Below are positions 36,473 through 45,942 of a stretch of DNA of 64,000 nt, piece by piece. Below the pieces are notes generated by a model. The model made no database searches. It was not told where the DNA came from and saw only the letters and a program-made list of their open reading frames with translations. Position 1 is the stretch's first letter; the number at the start of each line of letters is the position of its first letter. Made by a program: the position numbers and the translations under genes. Origin of the DNA: Marinibacterium sp. (GTDB taxonomy: Bacteria; Pseudomonadota; Alphaproteobacteria; Rhodobacterales; Rhodobacteraceae); contig JAOXSC010000073.1 of the NCBI GenBank assembly GCA_025800215.1, forward strand, positions 1 to 64,000, given 5' to 3'.

Positions 36473-37969
36473 ATGTCGGATCTTTCCCACGCGGACTGGA
36501 CAGCCCGCGCCGCCCGCCTGTCGTTTCGCGCGCAGGCCTTTATCGACGGGGCCTTTGTCGATGCCGGATCGGGGCGCGTCTTTGACTGCGTCAACCCCGC
36601 CACCGGAGCGGTGCTGGCGCAGGTTGCCGAATGCGACGCCCATGACGTGGACCGCGCGGTCACGGCAGCCCGACGCGCTTTTGACGACGGGCGCTGGTCG
36701 CGCGCGGCCCCCGGCGACCGCAAGGCGGTGCTGCTGAAACTGGCCGATCTGATCCGCGCCAATCTGCATGAACTGGCGCTGCTCGACAGTCTCGACATGG
36801 GCAAGCTGGTCCGTGATGCGGTCACCATCGACGCCCCCGGATCAGCGCATTTCTTTCAGTGGTATGCCGAAGCCATCGACAAGATCTATGACGAGGTCGC
36901 CCCGACCGGCCCCGGTGATCTGGCGCTGGTGCGCCGGGTGCCTCTTGGGGTGGTGGGGGCGGTGACGCCATGGAACTTCCCGCTTGATATGGCGACATGG
37001 AAGGCGGCGGCCGCGCTGGCGGCGGGCAATTCGGTGGTGCTGAAACCGGCCGAGCAATCGCCGCTTTCGGCGCTTCGGCTGGCCGAGCTTGCGGCCGAGG
37101 CTGGCATCCCCGATGGTGTCTTCAACGTGGTGCCCGGCTTTGGCGAAACCGCCGGTCAGGCCCTGGGGCTGCATATGGATGTGGATTGTCTGGCCTTCAC
37201 CGGATCAACCGCAACCGGCAAGCGCTTCATGCAGTATTCAGGCAAGTCGAACCTCAAACAGGTCTGGCCCGAAACCGGCGGCAAAAGCCCCAATCTGGTC
37301 TTTGCCGACTGTCACGATCTTGACCATGCCGCCGACATGGCGGCCTTTGGCATCTTCTTCAATCAGGGCGAGGTCTGCTCGGCCAATTCGCGGCTTTATG
37401 TGGACCGCCGGATCAAGGACGACTTTGTCGAAAAGCTCATCACACGCGCCCAAGGCATGCAGCCCGGAGACCCGCTGGATCCGGCATCGAAAATGGGCGC
37501 CATCGTGAACGAACACCAGACCAGCGGCATCATGCGCTTTATCGAAGCCGGCCGCAAAACCGCGCATCTGGTTGCGGGCGGCGACCGGGTGACCGTCAAT
37601 GGCGCAGGCTGCTTCGTCCAGCCCACGATCTTTGACGATGTGGCCCATGACGACCCGCTGGCCCGCGACGAGATCTTTGGCCCGGTCCTGTCGGTGATCC
37701 CCTTTGACAGCGAAGACGACGCCATCGCCATGGCCAATGACAGCATCTACGGGCTGGCCGCATCCGTCTGGACCGACGACCTGTCGCGCGCCTGCCGGGT
37801 GTCGGATCGTCTGATGGCGGGCACCGTGTCGGTCAACACGGTGGATGCGCTGTCGGCCCAAACCCCGTTCGGGGGCATGAAGCAGTCGGGCTTTGGCCGG
37901 GATTTGTCATTGCACTCGTTCGAAAAATATACTGCGCTCAAAACCACATGGATCAAATACCGGGCCTGA
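36473..37969 (+). CDS. aldehyde dehydrogenase, PuuC-like
   Basis: A 498-residue NAD(P)-dependent aldehyde dehydrogenase. The cofactor and active-site elements are PWNFPLDMATWKAAAALAAGN, FTGSTATGKRFM, the general-base Glu in WPETGGKS (about 268) and the catalytic Cys (about 302) in FNQGEVCSANSRLY. Stretches such as WYAEAIDKIYDEVAPT and SLHSFEKYTALKTTWIKY closely resemble gamma-glutamyl-gamma-aminobutyraldehyde dehydrogenase (PuuC). It probably oxidises the aldehyde released by the aminotransferase or by the oxygenases. It lies 15 bases after the DUF1028 gene. Confidence 0.9.
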   Translation: MSDLSHADWTARAARLSFRAQAFIDGAFVDAGSGRVFDCVNPATGAVLAQVAECDAHDVDRAVTAARRAFDDGRWSRAAPGDRKAVLLKLADLIRANLHELALLDSLDMGKLVRDAVTIDAPGSAHFFQWYAEAIDKIYDEVAPTGPGDLALVRRVPLGVVGAVTPWNFPLDMATWKAAAALAAGNSVVLKPAEQSPLSALRLAELAAEAGIPDGVFNVVPGFGETAGQALGLHMDVDCLAFTGSTATGKRFMQYSGKSNLKQVWPETGGKSPNLVFADCHDLDHAADMAAFGIFFNQGEVCSANSRLYVDRRIKDDFVEKLITRAQGMQPGDPLDPASKMGAIVNEHQTSGIMRFIEAGRKTAHLVAGGDRVTVNGAGCFVQPTIFDDVAHDDPLARDEIFGPVLSVIPFDSEDDAIAMANDSIYGLAASVWTDDLSRACRVSDRLMAGTVSVNTVDALSAQTPFGGMKQSGFGRDLSLHSFEKYTALKTTWIKYRA

Positions 37970-37993
37970 TCCACCCGCCAGCGGGGATGCGCA

Positions 37994-38914
37994 GTGCCTT
38001 TCAGATACACGCTTCGGCAGCTTGAATATTTTGTCGCCGTGGGCAAGGCGGGCAGCATTGCCGGGGCCAGCGAAAAACTGAACGTGTCGTCGCCGTCGAT
38101 CTCGGCGGCGATCGCCCAGCTTGAAACCGAATTCGGCATCACGCTTTTTGTGCGCGAACATGCGCGCGGCGTGTCGCTGACCAAAGCCGGGCACAAATTC
38201 ATGGAGCGCACCGAATTTGTCCTGCGCGAAGCCGATCTGCTGGCAACACTCGCCGGAGATCTTGCGGGCAATGTGCAGGGCATCCTGTCGCTGGGCTGTC
38301 TGGTGAGCTTTGCCCAGATCATCGTGCCGCGCCTGCGCCGCGATTTCGAAGACAGCCACCCCGCCGTGCGCATCGAACAGCGCGAACTGGATCAGGCCGC
38401 GATCTTCAGCCAGCTGCGGCAGGCGGAACTGGACATCGCGCTGAGCTATGATCTGGACATCCCCGCCGATCTGGATTTCCTGCCGCTGCACGAACTGCCG
38501 CCCTATGTGGTGCTGGCCAAGGATCACCCGCTGGCACGCCAGTCATCACTGAGCGTCACCGATCTGCGCGATCACCCCATGGTGCTGCTTGATCTGCCGT
38601 TCAGCGCCGATTATTTCCTGTCCTTCTTCCGGCAGGCCAATATCAAGCCCAACATCGCCGAACGCACCCGCGACATGTCAGTGATGCGCAGCCTGGTGGG
38701 CAACGGGTTCGGGTTTTCCATCGCCAATATCCGCCCCACCAACATGCTGTCGCCGGATGGGCGGGGGCTGGTCTTTGTGCCGCTGACCAGCCGGGTGCGC
38801 CCGCTGCGGCTGGGGATCCTCAAGGCGCGCAGCGACAATGACACCAGCACCGTGACCGCCTTTATCGCCCATTGCCGCGACAGCTTTGCCGCGCGCCGCC
38901 TGCCGGGTCTGTGA
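37994..38914 (+). CDS. LysR-family regulator inside the amine operon
   Basis: A 306-residue LTTR with HTH YTLRQLEYFVAVGKAGSIAGASEKLNVSSPSISAAIAQLE and a normal effector domain. It uses a GTG start at 37994 with GGGGA upstream and follows the aldehyde dehydrogenase by 24 bases, so it is probably co-transcribed. This is unusual, because LTTRs are normally divergent. It may recognise the TAAGC elements found in this island, though the LuxR-type protein is an equal candidate. Confidence 0.86.
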   Translation: MPFRYTLRQLEYFVAVGKAGSIAGASEKLNVSSPSISAAIAQLETEFGITLFVREHARGVSLTKAGHKFMERTEFVLREADLLATLAGDLAGNVQGILSLGCLVSFAQIIVPRLRRDFEDSHPAVRIEQRELDQAAIFSQLRQAELDIALSYDLDIPADLDFLPLHELPPYVVLAKDHPLARQSSLSVTDLRDHPMVLLDLPFSADYFLSFFRQANIKPNIAERTRDMSVMRSLVGNGFGFSIANIRPTNMLSPDGRGLVFVPLTSRVRPLRLGILKARSDNDTSTVTAFIAHCRDSFAARRLPGL

Positions 38915-38931
38915 CGGGTTGGTTTGGCTGC

Positions 38932-38987
38932 GCCTAAGCGCTGCCTCGGCAATCGCTGATATACCCGCACCACCCGCTGGCCTAAGC
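38932..38987. promoter_or_regulatory. two GCCTAAGC elements upstream of the M20 deacylase gene
   Basis: Exact copies of GCCTAAGC at 38932-38939 and 38980-38987, 48 bases apart, lie in the 104-base gap between the LysR and deacylase genes. The octamer also occurs at 32776. Confidence 0.45.
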
Positions 38988-39018
38988 TGGTCGCGTTGCG
39001 CAAAGGCTGGGGGCCCAC

Positions 39019-40170
39019 ATGACATCGACGCTGGATATTCTTGCGCGGCTGGTGGCCTTCGACACCATCACCGATGGGCCCAATGGCGATCTGATCGACT
39101 ATGTGGACAGCCTGCTGCGTGCGCGCGGCTTCACCACCCGGCGCATCGCAGATCCCGATCACGACCGCGCGGGGCTCTTTGCCCGGATCGGCCCCGCCGA
39201 TGGCGCGGGCGTGCTGCTGTCGGGCCACAGCGATGTGGTGCCCGTTGCCGGACAGCGCTGGACGCGCGATCCCTTTCGCCTGAGCTGCGAGGGCGGGCGC
39301 GCCTATGGCCGGGGCACCACCGACATGAAGGGCTTTGTCGCCAGCGTGCTGGCGCTTACCGAACGGCTTGATCCCACCCGCCTGCGCGAACCGCTGCGGA
39401 TCGTGCTGTCCTATGACGAAGAAATCGGCTGTGTCGGGCTGCACCGCATGCGCGACCGGCTGGCGCCCCTGCTGGGCCAGCCGCGCGCCTGTATCGTGGG
39501 CGAGCCCACGCAGATGCAGGTCGCCACCGGGCACAAGGGCAAGGCCGCGCTGCGGGCCATCTGCCACGGGCAGGCGGGGCATTCGGCCCTGGCCCCCCAT
39601 TTCGTGAACGCGCTGCATCTGGCGGGCGATTTCATGGCCGCCCTGCGCGCGCTGCAGGCCGAGCAGGCCGAAACCGGCGCCCGCGATCCCGCCTATGCGG
39701 TCCCTTATACGAGCTTTCATGTGGGGATGCTGTCGGGGGGGCGGGCGCTCAACATCGTGCCCGACCGGGCCGAGCTGCGGTTCGAATTCCGCCATCTGGC
39801 CGCCGATCACAGCGCCGATATTCTGCGCCGGATCCGTGACGCGGCCGACCGCACCGCCGCCCCCTATCGCGCGCAATGCCCCCAGGCGGGGATCGAGCTG
39901 CTGCAAGACAATGCCTATCCCGGTCTTGATGTGGCCGACACCGATCCTGTGGTCACCTATGCCCGGACCCTGACGCAGAGCCGCCACACAACCAAGGTCG
40001 CCTTTGGCACCGAAGCCGGCATCTTTCACGATCTGGGCATTCCCACCGTGGTCTGCGGGCCCGGATCCATGCAGGATCAGGGCCACAAACCCGACGAATA
40101 TGTCACGCTGGATCAGCTGGCCGCCTGCGACGCGATGATGGATCGCGTCGCAGATGACCTGATGCGGTAG
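39019..40170 (+). CDS. M20 family deacylase, acetylornithine deacetylase (ArgE)-like
   Basis: A 383-residue zinc-dependent amidohydrolase of the ArgE/DapE group. The metal and catalytic residues are visible: LSGHSDVVPV (His, Asp), YGRGTTDMKGF (bridging Asp), SYDEEIGCVG (catalytic Glu and metal Glu), CIVGEPTQM and a late His in GHKPDEY. ArgE activity for arginine synthesis is unlikely in this setting. Removal of an N-acyl or gamma-glutamyl-like group from an amine-pathway intermediate is more plausible. It is convergent with potF, 24 bases away. Confidence 0.8.
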   Translation: MTSTLDILARLVAFDTITDGPNGDLIDYVDSLLRARGFTTRRIADPDHDRAGLFARIGPADGAGVLLSGHSDVVPVAGQRWTRDPFRLSCEGGRAYGRGTTDMKGFVASVLALTERLDPTRLREPLRIVLSYDEEIGCVGLHRMRDRLAPLLGQPRACIVGEPTQMQVATGHKGKAALRAICHGQAGHSALAPHFVNALHLAGDFMAALRALQAEQAETGARDPAYAVPYTSFHVGMLSGGRALNIVPDRAELRFEFRHLAADHSADILRRIRDAADRTAAPYRAQCPQAGIELLQDNAYPGLDVADTDPVVTYARTLTQSRHTTKVAFGTEAGIFHDLGIPTVVCGPGSMQDQGHKPDEYVTLDQLAACDAMMDRVADDLMR

Positions 40171-40194
40171 GCCCCGAAGACGGGACCACCGCGA

Positions 40195-41232
40195 TCATTT
40201 CTTCAGATTGGTCCAGATCTGATCATACACGGCTTGGGTCGCCTCGTCGCAGACTTCGATGAACATGGCCGGCCCGGCCTTGTCATGGGGGTTCTTTTCG
40301 GGCTGCTTGGCCAGTTCGGGATCAAGATGATCGGCCACGCCGCTCACACCGGCATTGTACTGGGCATAATTGCTGACCGCGGCGATGTTTTCAGGTTCGA
40401 GCAGGAAATCCATGAACTTGATCGCACTGTCGCGGTTGGGCGCATCTTTGAGCAGCACCACATTGTCCATCCACGCGATATAGCCCTGCACCGGAAAGGC
40501 ATATTCCACATTGGCCCCTTCGATCCGGGCCTTGGCCGAAAACCCGTCATAGATCTGGCCCACGGCGGCATCGCCCGATACCAGAACCTCTTTGGCGGTG
40601 TCGGAATTGAACGACGCCCAATGCGCCTTGGCATCCTGCAGCATGGCGTTCAGCGCCTTGAGCTTGTCGCGGTCGGTCGAACATTGCTCGATCCCCATAT
40701 GGATCGCCGCCATGGCCAGAACCTCGCCCTGACTGTCGAGCATGTTGATCTTGCCCGACAGCTCGGCGGGCGGATTGAACAGGATGTCGGTGGTCTGAAT
40801 ATCGCCATCGAACACATCGCGGTTCACCGAAAAACTGGTCGAGCCCCACTGATACGGGATCGACGACTGGCGCCCCGGATCAAAGCCCGGATCGGCCCAT
40901 TCGGGGGCGATGTTGCCCTTGTTGGCCAGCTCGCCTTCGGCCATCGTGTCCAGCAGCCCTTCGCCGGCCATGATCTTGACCATGTAGTCACCCGGCACCG
41001 CGACGTCATAGGTGCCGATCCCGCCCGCCTTGAGCGACGCCAGCATCGCTTCGTTGGAATCATAGGTGTCCATGGTCACCTTGATCCCGGTCTCTTCGCT
41101 GAACTGGTCCAGCAGGGCCTGGGGGATGTATTCGAACCAGTGATAGATCACCAGCTCGCCTTCGGCGGCGGCGGCATTGGCACCAAGGGCCAGCGCCAGG
41201 GCTGCCGCGCTGCATGTCATGAGGGGTTTCAT
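40195..41232 (-). CDS. potF: polyamine-type ABC transporter substrate-binding protein (PotF/PotD)
   Basis: A 345-residue periplasmic protein with a signal peptide (about 1-23, ...LALGANAAAAEG). The mature start LVIYHWFEYIPQALLDQFSEETGIKVTMDTYDSNEAM is typical of PotF/PotD. It should bind putrescine, spermidine or another cationic amine and deliver it to PotHI. Last gene of a minus-strand potGHIF operon. Confidence 0.87.
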   Translation of the reverse strand: MKPLMTCSAAALALALGANAAAAEGELVIYHWFEYIPQALLDQFSEETGIKVTMDTYDSNEAMLASLKAGGIGTYDVAVPGDYMVKIMAGEGLLDTMAEGELANKGNIAPEWADPGFDPGRQSSIPYQWGSTSFSVNRDVFDGDIQTTDILFNPPAELSGKINMLDSQGEVLAMAAIHMGIEQCSTDRDKLKALNAMLQDAKAHWASFNSDTAKEVLVSGDAAVGQIYDGFSAKARIEGANVEYAFPVQGYIAWMDNVVLLKDAPNRDSAIKFMDFLLEPENIAAVSNYAQYNAGVSGVADHLDPELAKQPEKNPHDKAGPAMFIEVCDEATQAVYDQIWTNLKK

Positions 41233-41251
41233 CTGTCTCTCCGTCTGTTGG

Positions 41252-42058
41252 TTATTTGGTATTGTCCGATTTCCCGACCAGATAGCTGAGCGTGACCATC
41301 ACCACCGACACCGCCAGCAGCAGCGTCGAGATCGCCATGATGTTGGGTTTGATCCCCTGTTTCACCGACCCGAAGATGGCCGTGGGCAGGGTTTCGACCC
41401 CCGCGCCCTTGACGAAGTTGGTGATGATGAAATCATCCAGACTCACGATGAAGGCCAGCAGGAACCCCGATATGATCCCTGGCATCATCAGCGGCAGCAG
41501 GATCCGCGTGAACGCCTGCCGCCGGGTCGCATAAAGATCCATCGCCGCCTGCTCATAGCTGTCTTCGATCCCCTGCATGCGCGCCGAAATCGGCAGATAG
41601 GCAAAGGGGATGCAAAAGGCGATATGCGCCAGCAGGATCGTCAGCAGCCCCCGGTCAAAGCCGATGGCGTTGAAAAAGATCAGCGTGGCCACCGCCAGCA
41701 CGATCTCGGGCACCATGATGGGCAGGCTGATCAGCCCAAAGGACAGCGCCCGCCCCCGAAACCGCCCGCCCCGCACCATGCCGGTGGCCGCCAGCGTGGC
41801 GATCGCGGTGGCCACGCTGGCCGCGATCAGCGCAATCACAAAGCTGTTGCGCGCCGCAATCTTGAACTTGCCGCTTTCGGGCCCGGTAAAGACATCCGCG
41901 TACCAGCGCAGCGACAGACCTTCCCAGTTGGTCAGCGATTGCGAGGCGTTGAAGCTGTAGACCGTCACCACGATCAGCGGCGCATAAAGCACGATCAGGC
42001 ACAGCACGGTGATCGCCCGGAACCCGGTATAGCTGCGCAGGTCAAATGGTCCTTTCAT
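41252..42058 (-). CDS. potI: polyamine-type ABC transporter permease (PotI)
   Basis: A 268-residue membrane protein with about six spans. It has the binding-protein-dependent permease motif [30 protein letters not shown], which contacts the ATPase. The ATG at 42058 lies 4 bases after the potH stop codon; a GTG five codons earlier would overlap potH. It pairs with PotH as the second half of the pore. Confidence 0.87.
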   Translation of the reverse strand: MKGPFDLRSYTGFRAITVLCLIVLYAPLIVVTVYSFNASQSLTNWEGLSLRWYADVFTGPESGKFKIAARNSFVIALIAASVATAIATLAATGMVRGGRFRGRALSFGLISLPIMVPEIVLAVATLIFFNAIGFDRGLLTILLAHIAFCIPFAYLPISARMQGIEDSYEQAAMDLYATRRQAFTRILLPLMMPGIISGFLLAFIVSLDDFIITNFVKGAGVETLPTAIFGSVKQGIKPNIMAISTLLLAVSVVMVTLSYLVGKSDNTK

Positions 42059-42062
42059 CGCC

Positions 42063-42992
42063 TCAGCCCCCACCTTTGTCCGCGCGGGCCTGCTGGCGCG
42101 CCGACAGCATCAGGATGATCAGAACCAGGCTCAGCAGGATCATCGACGCCGCCGCCCCGAAGGGCCAGTTGCCCGCGTTGCCCTTGAACTGTTCTTCGAT
42201 CAGCGACCCGATCATGAAATTGCGCGCCCCGCCCAGCAGGTCGGGCGCCAGGAACGACCCCATCGACGGCACAAAGACCAGGATGCATCCCGCCACCACG
42301 CCGGGCCGCACCGATGGCAGCAGCACGCGGCGCAGCGTCACCCATTTTGACGCGTAAAGATCGGCCGCGGCCTCGGACAGGGCAAAGTTGTAGCGCTCGA
42401 CCGCCGCATAGATCGGCAGCACCATGAAGGGCAGATAGGAATAGAACAGCCCCAGCTGCACGGCGAGGTTGGTGTTCACGATATGCAGCGGGCTGTCGAT
42501 CAGCCCGATCCCGATCAGCGCATCATTCAGCGGCCCCTGATCGCGCAGAAGGAATTTCATCGACACGGTGCGGATCAGCAGGTTGACCCAATAGGGGATG
42601 GTGATCAGGAACACCCAGACCGGGCGCAGATTGGCCGGGCGCGTGGCGATGAAATAGGCGGTGGGAAACCCGATCAGCAGGCTGAACAGCGTCGCCACCC
42701 CCGCCTGCCAGATCGACCGCCAGAAGATCGTGACATAGGTCCATTCGATGCGCGGCGGGTCATCTCCGAACAGGCCCCGGTCGAAAAAGAACTGGTCATA
42801 GGCATCAAGGCTGAAATCCCAGATGACCCCGCCCCGGAATTCCTTGGTCAGGAAGGAATAGACCAGCATCATCAGCACCGGTGCCAGCACCAGAATGGAC
42901 AGCGTCACCCAGGCCGGCATCAGCAGCCAGGTGCGGGTGTCCTTGTAGGTGTCCGTGGTCGCGCTGCCACCGCTTGCCGCCCCCGCCGCCAT
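42063..42992 (-). CDS. potH: polyamine-type ABC transporter permease (PotH)
   Basis: A 309-residue permease with a first membrane segment at about 27-50 and the EAA-type loop [30 protein letters not shown]. It begins on the last base of the potG stop (TGATG overlap). Homologues form the heterodimeric channel with PotI. Confidence 0.87.
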   Translation of the reverse strand: MAAGAASGGSATTDTYKDTRTWLLMPAWVTLSILVLAPVLMMLVYSFLTKEFRGGVIWDFSLDAYDQFFFDRGLFGDDPPRIEWTYVTIFWRSIWQAGVATLFSLLIGFPTAYFIATRPANLRPVWVFLITIPYWVNLLIRTVSMKFLLRDQGPLNDALIGIGLIDSPLHIVNTNLAVQLGLFYSYLPFMVLPIYAAVERYNFALSEAAADLYASKWVTLRRVLLPSVRPGVVAGCILVFVPSMGSFLAPDLLGGARNFMIGSLIEEQFKGNAGNWPFGAAASMILLSLVLIILMLSARQQARADKGGG

Positions 42993-44083
42993 CAGCCCGT
43001 CAAGAGGCGCGCGGCCCCTTGCTCCATATTCACGAAGACCGCCGTGCCGGGATCAAAGATGCGCTTGTTGCCGCGATCGGAATTCGATGTGCGCACAACA
43101 AAATCGGGGCCGTCATCCAGCTGCACGATGGTGGTGATGTCGGTGCCCACAAAGATGTTTTCGCGCACCTGCCCGCGCAGCCCGTCCGCAGCGACCGGGG
43201 TTTCGGACATGAACAGACGTTCGGGCCGGATCGACAGATGCACCTGGGCCCCGGCCTGCACCCCATCGCCCGCCACGCCGCGCAGCACATGCCCGCCGCC
43301 CAGATGACAGGTGGCGCCATCCGCATCGACCCGGTCGACCGACACGTCCAGCAGATTGGTTTCGCCTATGAAATCGGCAACAAACATGTTGGCGGGGCGT
43401 TCATAGATGTCGCTGGGGCTGCCCAGTTGCTGCAGCTCGCCTGCCGACATGACCGCGATGCGGTCGGACATGGTCAGGGCCTCTTCCTGATCATGGGTCA
43501 CGAAGATGAAGGTGATCCCGGTTTCGCGCTGCAGATGCTTGAGCTCGAGCTGCATCGCCTTGCGCAGCTTGAGATCCAGCGCCGACAGCGGTTCGTCCAG
43601 CAACAGCACCTTGGGCCGGGGCGCCAGCGCGCGCGCCAGCGCCACACGCTGCTGCTGGCCACCCGACAGCTGGGCGGGCTTGCGCGCGGCAAAGGCTCCA
43701 AGCTGCACCAGCTCGAGCATCTCGGCCGCGCGGGTCCGCGCCTCGGGGCGGGACGCGCCGCGCATCTCAAGGCCAAAGGCCACATTGTCCAGCACCGTCA
43801 TATGCGGAAACAGCGCATAGTTCTGGAACACCGTGTTCACCGGACGCTTGTTGGGCGGCAGGGTCTCGATTTCTTCGTCAAAGAGATAGATCGCGCCTTC
43901 GGTGACGTCCTCAAACCCCGCGATCATCCGCAACAACGTGGTCTTGCCACAGCCCGACGGGCCCAGAAGCGTAAAGAATTCGTTGTCCATGATGGACAGC
44001 GAAATGGTCTTGAGCGCGACGAAATCGCCATAGCGCTTGACCGCGCCGCGCACATCTATCGCGATTTGTTCGGGGTCGGGCAC
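42992..44083 (-). CDS. potG: polyamine-type ABC transporter ATPase (PotG/PotA)
   Basis: A 363-residue ATPase with Walker A GPSGCGKTTLLRMIAGFE, the Q-loop FQNYALFPHMTV, signature LSGGQQQRVALARAL, Walker B VLLLDEPLSALD and a C-terminal TOBE domain (from about 270). It uses a GTG start at 44083, with AAGGAT 6 bases upstream. It is first in the potGHIF operon, and its promoter shares the 44084-44277 gap with the enamidase promoter. Confidence 0.9.
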   Translation of the reverse strand: MPDPEQIAIDVRGAVKRYGDFVALKTISLSIMDNEFFTLLGPSGCGKTTLLRMIAGFEDVTEGAIYLFDEEIETLPPNKRPVNTVFQNYALFPHMTVLDNVAFGLEMRGASRPEARTRAAEMLELVQLGAFAARKPAQLSGGQQQRVALARALAPRPKVLLLDEPLSALDLKLRKAMQLELKHLQRETGITFIFVTHDQEEALTMSDRIAVMSAGELQQLGSPSDIYERPANMFVADFIGETNLLDVSVDRVDADGATCHLGGGHVLRGVAGDGVQAGAQVHLSIRPERLFMSETPVAADGLRGQVRENIFVGTDITTIVQLDDGPDFVVRTSNSDRGNKRIFDPGTAVFVNMEQGAARLLTG

Positions 44084-44177
44084 GCCGGATCCTTGGGGCA
44101 GTGATACATCGCAACCCAGCTTATACGGCGCCCCGGATCAGCCGAATTACCGACTTCCTCAGCACAAGTTAGGATGA

Positions 44178-44187
44178 AGCTAAGCAA
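44178..44187. promoter_or_regulatory. TAAGC element in the potG/enamidase intergenic region
   Basis: AGCTAAGCAA matches the GGCTAAGCAA found at 32786 upstream of the monooxygenase operon (nine consecutive bases GCTAAGCAA). A reverse-oriented CCAGCTTA at about 44116 matches TAAGCTGG at 38983. The element is about 95 bases upstream of potG. Confidence 0.35.
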
Positions 44188-44222
44188 CCCGCCACCATTG
44201 CTCAGCGCGTGGGCGGCCCCCT

Positions 44223-44256
44223 TGACCGGGTCAAAATTCAAGTTAGCATACAAATG
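44223..44256 (+). promoter_or_regulatory. enamidase promoter with operator candidates
   Basis: TTGACC (44223-44228) and CATACA (44247-44252) are 18 bases apart and suit a sigma70-type promoter. TTGACC also begins a near-perfect dyad with GGTCAA (44223-44235). The -10 region contains ATACAAATG (44248-44256), repeated exactly at 57828-57836 upstream of the dehydrogenase/reductase operon. Confidence 0.45.
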
Positions 44257-44277
44257 AAATCAGCGCCGGAGGATCAG

Positions 44278-45450
44278 ATGTCCCAGAAACTCGTGGTCAG
44301 GAATATCGGCCTGCTGCTGTCGGGCAAGATGGAAGATCCCATTCTGGACGCCGATTGCATCATCGCGCTGGATGGCAAGATCGCCGATTGGGGCGCCGAA
44401 GGCGATCTGGATTGCGACGATGCCCATGTGGTGGTCGATGCCAATGGTGTGACGCTGGCGCCCGGTCTGATCGACAGCCACGTGCACCCCGTGGTGGGCG
44501 ATTATACCCCGCGCCAGCAACAGCTTCACTGGATCGATTCCACCCTGCATGGCGGTGTCACCACGCTGATTTCTGCCGGCGAAGTGCACATGCCCGGCCG
44601 CCCCAAGGACATTGTCGGGCTCAAGGCGATGGCGATTGCCGCGCAGCGCTGGTATGAAAACTTCCGCCCCTCGGGGGTCAAGGTTCATGCCGGTGCGCCG
44701 GTGATCGAACATGGCATGATCGAAGAGGATTTCCGCGATCTGGCCGAGGCCGGTGTCACCCTGCTGGGCGAAGTTGGCCTGGGCACCGTCAAGGATGGCA
44801 AGACCGCCCGGCAGATGGTCGACTGGGCGCGCAAGTACGGGATCCAGTCCACCATCCATACCGGCGGCCCGTCGATCCCCGGATCGGGGCTGATCGACGC
44901 CGATATGGTGCTGGAAACCGGTACGGATGTGATCGGCCATATCAATGGCGGCCATTCCGCCCTGCCCGATGACCAGATCATGTGTCTTTGCGAAAGCTGC
45001 ACGGCGGGGCTCGAGATCGTGCATAACGGCAATGAACGCGCCGCCCTTCTGACGCTGAACACCGCGCGCGAGCTGAAACAGCTGGACCGAGTGATCCTGG
45101 GCACCGATGGCCCGGCGGGGTCGGGCGTGCAGCCGTTGGGGATCCTGCGGATGGTGGCGATGCTGTCATCGCTGGGCCATGTCCCGGCGGAAATCGCGTT
45201 CTGCTTTGCCAATGGCAACACCGCGCGCCAGCGCGAGCTGGACACCGGGCTGATCGAACGCGGCTATTGTGCGGATTTCGTGCTGATGGATCAGGCCCAG
45301 CATGCACCGGGCAAGACCATTCTGGAGTCAGTTCAGCTTGGCAATCTGCCCGGTGTCGGCATGACCATCATCGACGGTGTCGTGCGATCCGAACGCAGCC
45401 GCAACACACCGCCCGCCACCCGCCTGCCGCAGGTGGTCACGCCGGGCTGA
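44278..45450 (+). CDS. enamidase-like amidohydrolase (1,4,5,6-tetrahydro-6-oxonicotinate hydrolase candidate)
   Basis: A 390-residue cytoplasmic metal-dependent hydrolase of the amidohydrolase superfamily. The HxH metal motif is in DSHVHPVVGDY (about 62-72), the likely bridging Glu in GEVGLGTVKDG, His in STIHTGG and HINGGHS, and the late Asp in LGTDGPAG. LHGGVTTLISAGEVHMPGRPKD and the C-terminal RSRNTPPATR closely resemble the Eubacterium barkeri enamidase, which opens tetrahydro-6-oxonicotinate to 2-formylglutarate and ammonia. The ATG at 44278 follows GGAGG. The reductase and dehydrogenase for the two preceding steps lie in the minus-strand operon nearby. Assignment is by remembered similarity plus context. 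Confidence 0.78.
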   Translation: MSQKLVVRNIGLLLSGKMEDPILDADCIIALDGKIADWGAEGDLDCDDAHVVVDANGVTLAPGLIDSHVHPVVGDYTPRQQQLHWIDSTLHGGVTTLISAGEVHMPGRPKDIVGLKAMAIAAQRWYENFRPSGVKVHAGAPVIEHGMIEEDFRDLAEAGVTLLGEVGLGTVKDGKTARQMVDWARKYGIQSTIHTGGPSIPGSGLIDADMVLETGTDVIGHINGGHSALPDDQIMCLCESCTAGLEIVHNGNERAALLTLNTARELKQLDRVILGTDGPAGSGVQPLGILRMVAMLSSLGHVPAEIAFCFANGNTARQRELDTGLIERGYCADFVLMDQAQHAPGKTILESVQLGNLPGVGMTIIDGVVRSERSRNTPPATRLPQVVTPG

Positions 45451-45876
45451 TCAGCTGATCCGGCGCAGCAGACCAATCAGAGTGTCCTGTTCGCTTTCCG
45501 ACAGCGGGGCCAGCGTCTCGCGGGTGACACGGGCGCCGGCCTCTTTCATGCGGGCCAGCAGCTCGGCCCCTTCGGGCGACAGTGAAATCAGCGTGCGCCG
45601 CTTGTCGCTGGGATCGGGCGCGGTGACGGTCAGCCCCTTGTGTTTCAGACGATCCACCACACCCTTGATCGTGGCCACATCCATCGCGGCAAGACGGCCC
45701 AGCCGATTCTGCGAGCAGGTGCCCTGTTCGGCGATACGGACCAGCGCCGCAAATTGCGTGGCAGTCATACTATTTAGCGTATGCGCCTGAAAGATCGCCG
45801 TATGGCGTTGATTTGCGAGACGCAAAAGATACCCCACCTGATCATCAAGCGTGTACTCGGTTTCCGTTTCGGTCAT
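45451..45876 (-). CDS. MarR-family regulator of the N-heterocycle cluster
   Basis: A 141-residue winged-helix regulator: MTATQFAALVRIAEQG, then QNRLGRLAAMDVATIKGVVDRLKHKGLTVTAPDPSDKRRTLISLSPEGAELL, the full MarR DNA-binding core and wing. The ATG at 45876 follows AGGAG. Its stop codon abuts that of the enamidase gene (TGATCA). It lies 66 bases downstream of the livF-type gene, so it may be last in the long operon or have its own promoter. A ligand-released repressor of the nicotinate-type genes is the natural role (inference). Confidence 0.87.
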   Translation of the reverse strand: MTETETEYTLDDQVGYLLRLANQRHTAIFQAHTLNSMTATQFAALVRIAEQGTCSQNRLGRLAAMDVATIKGVVDRLKHKGLTVTAPDPSDKRRTLISLSPEGAELLARMKEAGARVTRETLAPLSESEQDTLIGLLRRIS

Positions 45877-45942
45877 GGCGGCTCCTGCCAATTTCGGTTC
45901 GCGCTATATACACGTTGACGCAAGGGCCACAACACCAACAGC

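Noticed and set aside
39019-40170. M20 enzyme as a true ArgE of arginine biosynthesis
   Set aside because: No arginine genes are near and it sits between an amine catabolic operon and a polyamine importer; only family-level assignment is safe.
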